The notes under the pieces were generated by a model, which was not told where the DNA came from, made no database searches, and was given only the letters and a program-made list of their open reading frames with translations. A DNA stretch of 8,837 nucleotides from Gammaproteobacteria bacterium (GTDB lineage Bacteria; Pseudomonadota; Gammaproteobacteria; DSM-19610): contig JAUXDG010000102.1 in assembly GCA_030618475.1 (NCBI GenBank), positions 1 through 8,837 of the forward strand, written 5' to 3'. The first letter of the stretch is position 1; each line of letters opens with the position of its first letter. Positions 6,053 to 8,837 of the stretch are shown here, piece by piece. The position numbers and the translations under genes are program-made.

Positions 6053-7780
6053 ATGAACATCAGTCGTCGAGAATTTCTGCAGATGCTAGCGGTCGCGAGT
6101 GCATCGGGTATTTCACTTCCCGCTTGCGAGAGCAGTAACGCGGCAAAAAAGTCCACCAGCCCATATGAACTGCCGGCATTCGGTAACGTCTCACTCATGC
6201 ACTACACGGACTGCCACGCCCAGCTGATGCCCATCTATTTCCGCGAACCCAGCATCAACCTCGGTATCGGATCAATGAAAGGCAAGCCACCACATCTGGT
6301 GGGCGACAAGTTTCTTTCCTACTATGGGATCAAACCTGGAAGCCGTGATGCCCATGCCCTTACTTACCTGAATTTCGTAGAAGCGGCCAGGCAATTGGGT
6401 CAGGTCGGTGGCTTTGCCCACCTTTCCACATTGGTTAAAAATATCCGTGCACAGCGCCCTGGCTCGCTGTTGCTGGACGGTGGTGACACCTGGCAGGGTT
6501 CCGGCACCTCGTACTGGACGGACGCCCAGGATATGGTCGATGCCCAGAAACTACTGGGTGTCGATGTCATGACTGCGCACTGGGAAATGACTTTTGGCGC
6601 TGAGCGTGTCAAGGAAATCATCGAAAAGGATTTCAAGGGACACATCGACTTCGTTGCACAAAACATTATCGACAACGAATGGGGCGAACCGGTATTCCCG
6701 CCCTATGTGATAAAAGACATCAATGGTGTCCCTACTGCCATAATCGGCCAGGCATTCCCTTACACTCCGATTGCCAATCCACGGTACATGGTACCTGACT
6801 GGAGCTTCGGCATCCGTGATGACCGCATGCAGCAAATGGTTGACGAAGCACGCGGCAAAGGCGCCCAGGTCATCATTGTGCTGTCACACAATGGTATGGA
6901 TGTCGACCTGAAGATGGCTTCACGGGTCACAGGCATCGACGCCATTATGGGTGGTCACACCCATGACGCCATACCGCGCCCGGTTGAAGTCAAGAATGCA
7001 GGCGGTACGACCCTGGTAAGCAATGCCGGCTCCAACAGCAAATTCCTCAGCGTGCTCGATTTAGACGTCAAGAACGGCAAGGTGCGGGATTATCGATATC
7101 ATCTGCTACCGGTGTTCTCCAATCTGCTGGAAGCAGATAAAGAAATGTCTGCCTATATTGACAAGGTACGTGCACCTTACATGGATAAATTGGGCGAACA
7201 GCTCGCAGTCACAGACGAGTTGCTGTACCGGCGCGGTAATTTCAACGGCACTTTTGACCAGATCATCTGCGATGCGCTAATGGAAGTTCAGGGTGCCCCG
7301 ATTTCGCTTTCACCCGGTTTCCGCTGGGGTGTCAGCGTCATGCCCGGTGAAGCTATTAGCTTTGAGCATGTGATGACTCAAACCTCAATCACCTACCCGA
7401 GCGTTACGCTCAACAACCTGAGCGGTACCCGCATCAAGGAAATTCTGGAAGACGTCGCAGACAACCTGTTTAACCCGGATCCCTACTACCAGCAGGGCGG
7501 TGATATGGTTCGAGTCGGTGGCCTGAAATACAGCATTGATCCGGCAGCTAAAATCGGATCACGCATCAGTGACATGGAACTTGACGGCAAACCCCTGGAT
7601 GCCAAGGCCGAATACCCGGTTGCCGGCTGGGCAAGTGTCGCACAGCCGCTGGATGGACGTCCGGTATGGGATGTCGTAGCGGAATATCTACGCGACATAA
7701 AGACGGTCAAGCATGTGGAATTGAATCAACCTGTCATAAAAGGCGCCAGCGACAACCCCGGCTTTTCCGCCACGACGTGA
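6053..7780 (+). CDS. soxB: SoxB, sulfate-releasing thiohydrolase of the Sox pathway
   Basis: A 575-residue periplasmic enzyme of the 5'-nucleotidase/metallophosphatase superfamily that hydrolyses the terminal sulfonate from SoxY-bound S-sulfocysteine, releasing sulfate; characterised members use two manganese ions. AAGGA (6041-6045) lies 7 nt before the ATG. A Tat signal (SRREFLQ, Arg5-Arg6) is followed by a hydrophobic stretch. Metal-site motifs appear in order: YTDCH (Asp53, His55), GGDTW (Asp145), TAHWE (His176, in the place where nucleotidases have Asn of GNH), LSHNGM (His279) and GGHTHD (His302, His304). The C-terminal half (about 380-560) is the nucleotidase substrate-binding domain, with SPGFRWG at about 423-429. 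Length is typical. A cysteine (Cys25, LPAC) follows the Tat hydrophobic core. No clear promoter was found in the 88 nt after the preceding terminator. Confidence 0.97.
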   Translation: MNISRREFLQMLAVASASGISLPACESSNAAKKSTSPYELPAFGNVSLMHYTDCHAQLMPIYFREPSINLGIGSMKGKPPHLVGDKFLSYYGIKPGSRDAHALTYLNFVEAARQLGQVGGFAHLSTLVKNIRAQRPGSLLLDGGDTWQGSGTSYWTDAQDMVDAQKLLGVDVMTAHWEMTFGAERVKEIIEKDFKGHIDFVAQNIIDNEWGEPVFPPYVIKDINGVPTAIIGQAFPYTPIANPRYMVPDWSFGIRDDRMQQMVDEARGKGAQVIIVLSHNGMDVDLKMASRVTGIDAIMGGHTHDAIPRPVEVKNAGGTTLVSNAGSNSKFLSVLDLDVKNGKVRDYRYHLLPVFSNLLEADKEMSAYIDKVRAPYMDKLGEQLAVTDELLYRRGNFNGTFDQIICDALMEVQGAPISLSPGFRWGVSVMPGEAISFEHVMTQTSITYPSVTLNNLSGTRIKEILEDVADNLFNPDPYYQQGGDMVRVGGLKYSIDPAAKIGSRISDMELDGKPLDAKAEYPVAGWASVAQPLDGRPVWDVVAEYLRDIKTVKHVELNQPVIKGASDNPGFSATT

Positions 7781-7957
7781 AGCAGGGTGCCGACTGGGGC
7801 GGAATGCTGCGTTGCTGCACATATGCGTGACCGACGGTGATAGGGAGTTATTAATCAATCGGCACCTGTTGGCCAAGGCTGGATAATATGGCCGCCAGGC
7901 GTTAAGAAATCACGCGCACTGGCCGATAACAGGGGCAGCACAGCGTGTCGTTAAAAT

Positions 7958-8036
7958 AAACTGTGTGTTAATGAGAATACTCCTCCGAGTAGCAACCTGC
8001 CAGCGCCTTGTTTTCTCTAAAGGCGCTGGCTTTTTT
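7958..8036 (+). ncRNA. Possible small RNA with an anti-Shine-Dalgarno hairpin loop (boundaries uncertain)
   Basis: Ahead of the terminator is a small hairpin, TACTC (7978-7982) and GAGTA (7987-7991), with CTCC as its loop. The pyrimidine stretch CTCCTCC (7980-7986) is complementary to the GGAGG-type ribosome binding sites in this window (fadL, soxX, soxA). A hairpin with a C-rich loop followed by an intrinsic terminator is a common small-RNA design. The 5' end is a guess: a TAAAAT (7952-7957) could be a -10 box, which would put the start near 7964, but it lacks a good -35. It could equally be the 3' end of a long soxB transcript. Confidence 0.25.
7999..8036 (+). terminator. Intrinsic terminator 218 nt downstream of soxB
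   Basis: GCCAGCGCCTT (7999-8009) pairs perfectly with AAGGCGCTGGC (8020-8030) around a 10-nt loop, followed by TTTTTT (8031-8036). There is no A-run on the left side, so it acts on + only. It ends either a long-tailed soxB transcript or an independent short RNA. Confidence 0.88.
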
Positions 8037-8123
8037 ATGATGAACCCATGAAAGTTGATCTGGGTCAATAAATCATCAAGTGGCGGGCAATTAGAACCTC
8101 CTTGCAGGGCACACTGGTTGATC

Positions 8124-8147
8124 ACATCTTACATCGAGAAGATGTAA
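8124..8147. promoter_or_regulatory. Overlapping inverted repeats upstream of apsK
   Basis: ACATCTT (8124-8130) is complementary to AAGATGT (8139-8145), and TTACATC (8129-8135) is complementary to GATGTAA (8141-8147). The two dyads share their right arm and so exclude each other as hairpins. They lie just before a -10-like TAAAAT (8153-8158), a usual place for an operator. No regulator can be named. Confidence 0.4.
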
Positions 8148-8201
8148 TCGGTTAAAATAGCGCACAATACTTGGCATGATTAACTTTACTGAGAATTTAT
8201 A

Positions 8202-8837
8202 ATGAACAATGATACAAATGTTACCTGGCATGAGCACAGGGTCTCACGAGATATCCGAGAAAAGAAAAATGATCACAAAGGTTGCGTGATCTGGTTTACC
8301 GGCCTAAGCGGTTCAGGCAAAAGCACCGTTGCGAATACGCTGGATCATAAACTTCACCAGGCCGATATCCAGAGTGTCGTGCTGGATGGCGATAATGTCC
8401 GTCATGGGCTCAATGCCGGACCTGGAATGTTGAAAGACACGCATGGTGAAGAATATTCAAAACGTTTTGGACTGGGATTTTCCACTATTGATCGGGAAGA
8501 AAATATCCGCCGCATAGGAGCCGTGGCTGAGATTTTTACACAGACGGGTACCATAGCTCTGACTGCCTTTATCAGTCCATACCGCATTGATCGGGATAGA
8601 GTGCGCAATACTTTAAAGGAAGGCGAGTTTATCGAAGTCTTTGTAGATACACCCATTGAGGTATGTGAACAGCGGGATCCCAAGGGGCTTTACAAAAAAG
8701 CCCGTGCGGGTGAGATAAAAGGGTTTACCGGCATTGATGATCCCTATGAAGAGCCGGTAAAACCGGAACTGGTGCTGTTAGCGGCGGAAAAAACACCCGA
8801 CATGCTTGCTGATGAAATCATTGATTTTTTAAAGGAT
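8202..8837 (+). CDS. cysC: Adenylylsulfate (APS) kinase, incomplete at window edge
   Basis: The first 212 residues of a cytoplasmic kinase that phosphorylates adenylylsulfate to PAPS, the sulfate donor for assimilation or sulfation; no stop codon before the window ends. The P-loop is GLSGSGKST (34-42), in the family context GCVIWFTGLSGSGKS. DGDNVRHGLN (62-71), REENIRRIG (98-106), TAFISPYR (121-128) and the lid region KGLYKKARAGEIKGFTGIDDPYEEP (161-185) are all typical. Between HGLN and LGFS there is an extra stretch of about 17-18 residues (72-89, AGPGMLKDT then HGEEYSKRF) not found in the common short form, where HGLN leads almost at once to DLGFS. The frame stays open and both flanks are conserved, so this is a real variant and not a frameshift. 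The ribosome binding site is weak (GAGAA, 8191-8195). By eye the gene is richer in A/T than sox. Not itself part of the Sox reactions. Confidence 0.93.
   Translation, partial: MNNDTNVTWHEHRVSRDIREKKNDHKGCVIWFTGLSGSGKSTVANTLDHKLHQADIQSVVLDGDNVRHGLNAGPGMLKDTHGEEYSKRFGLGFSTIDREENIRRIGAVAEIFTQTGTIALTAFISPYRIDRDRVRNTLKEGEFIEVFVDTPIEVCEQRDPKGLYKKARAGEIKGFTGIDDPYEEPVKPELVLLAAEKTPDMLADEIIDFLKD

Larger units (their letters stand above)
7781..8201. other. Intergenic spacer between soxB and apsK, no protein gene seen
   Basis: These 421 bases hold no convincing reading frame. Minus-strand frames crossing them (7688-7876 and 7910-8125) run through soxB or through the terminator and lack ribosome binding sites. 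The spacer does hold a terminator (7999-8036), a possible small RNA ahead of it, and an inverted repeat (8124-8147). A -10-like TAAAAT (8153-8158) follows the repeat without a good -35, and is the likeliest promoter element for apsK. Confidence 0.65.

Noticed and set aside
7910..8125. 71-codon minus-strand frame downstream of soxB
   Set aside because: It crosses the GC-rich terminator hairpin, has no ribosome binding site and no family resemblance.
8171..8203. TTGGCA (8171-8176) as a sigma54 -24 element, or as a -35 paired with the TATAAT at 8198-8203
   Set aside because: The GC expected at -12 of a sigma54 promoter is absent, and the TATAAT is 21 nt away and overlaps the apsK start codon, so transcription would begin inside the gene.
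1..8837. CRISPR arrays, tRNA or rRNA genes, transposase genes, toxin-antitoxin or defence systems
   Set aside because: I looked for regularly spaced repeats, cloverleaf-like segments and mobile-element genes on both strands and saw none.

Overview
The window looks like chromosome of a sulfur-oxidising Gammaproteobacterium. This is inferred from a compact thiosulfate-oxidation (Sox) cluster, a tusA next to a bepA-type protease gene, a FadL-type porin, good GGAGG ribosome binding sites and moderately high GC. No genus can be named from sequence alone.

Layout, left to right. (1) 62-1423: FadL-family outer-membrane transporter on +, ending at a perfect 18-bp-stem terminator palindrome (1478-1518). 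The convergent tusA (1535-1765, -) shares that terminator. (2) 1766-2137: non-coding spacer with tusA's probable promoter. (3) 2138-3595: periplasmic M48 metalloprotease with TPR repeats, BepA type. (4) 3596-3811: control region with a near-consensus sigma70 promoter (TTGACT-N17-TATATT). A 7-bp inverted repeat lies across it like an operator. (5) 3812-5920: soxX, soxY, soxZ, soxA, closely spaced and each with its own ribosome binding site, closed by a strong terminator (5933-5964). (6) 6053-7780: soxB, beyond that terminator. (7) 7781-8201: gene-poor spacer with a terminator (7999-8036) far from the soxB stop, a possible small RNA ending in it, and a dyad upstream of the next gene. (8) 8202-8837: adenylylsulfate kinase (cysC/apsK), cut by the window edge and carrying an unusual internal insertion.

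How the genes work together. SoxXA, a cytochrome c enzyme, oxidatively couples thiosulfate to the C-terminal cysteine of SoxY, which is held in the SoxYZ carrier. SoxB, a Tat-exported dinuclear-metal hydrolase, then releases sulfate. SoxA appears to be the single-haem type. No soxCD sulfane dehydrogenase genes are present here. If they are absent from the genome, the sulfane sulfur would go to sulfur globules or to a cytoplasmic route (rDsr or sHdr) in which TusA proteins act as carriers. The tusA here may instead be a housekeeping copy, because a tusA-bepA pair also occurs in non-sulfur-oxidising Gammaproteobacteria. FadL and BepA are envelope functions with no evident link to Sox.

I see no wholly new system. 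The less ordinary points are the operator-like dyad on the sox promoter, the terminator separating soxB, the candidate RNA with an anti-Shine-Dalgarno loop, the insertion in the APS kinase, and the palindromic/G-rich repeat after fadL.
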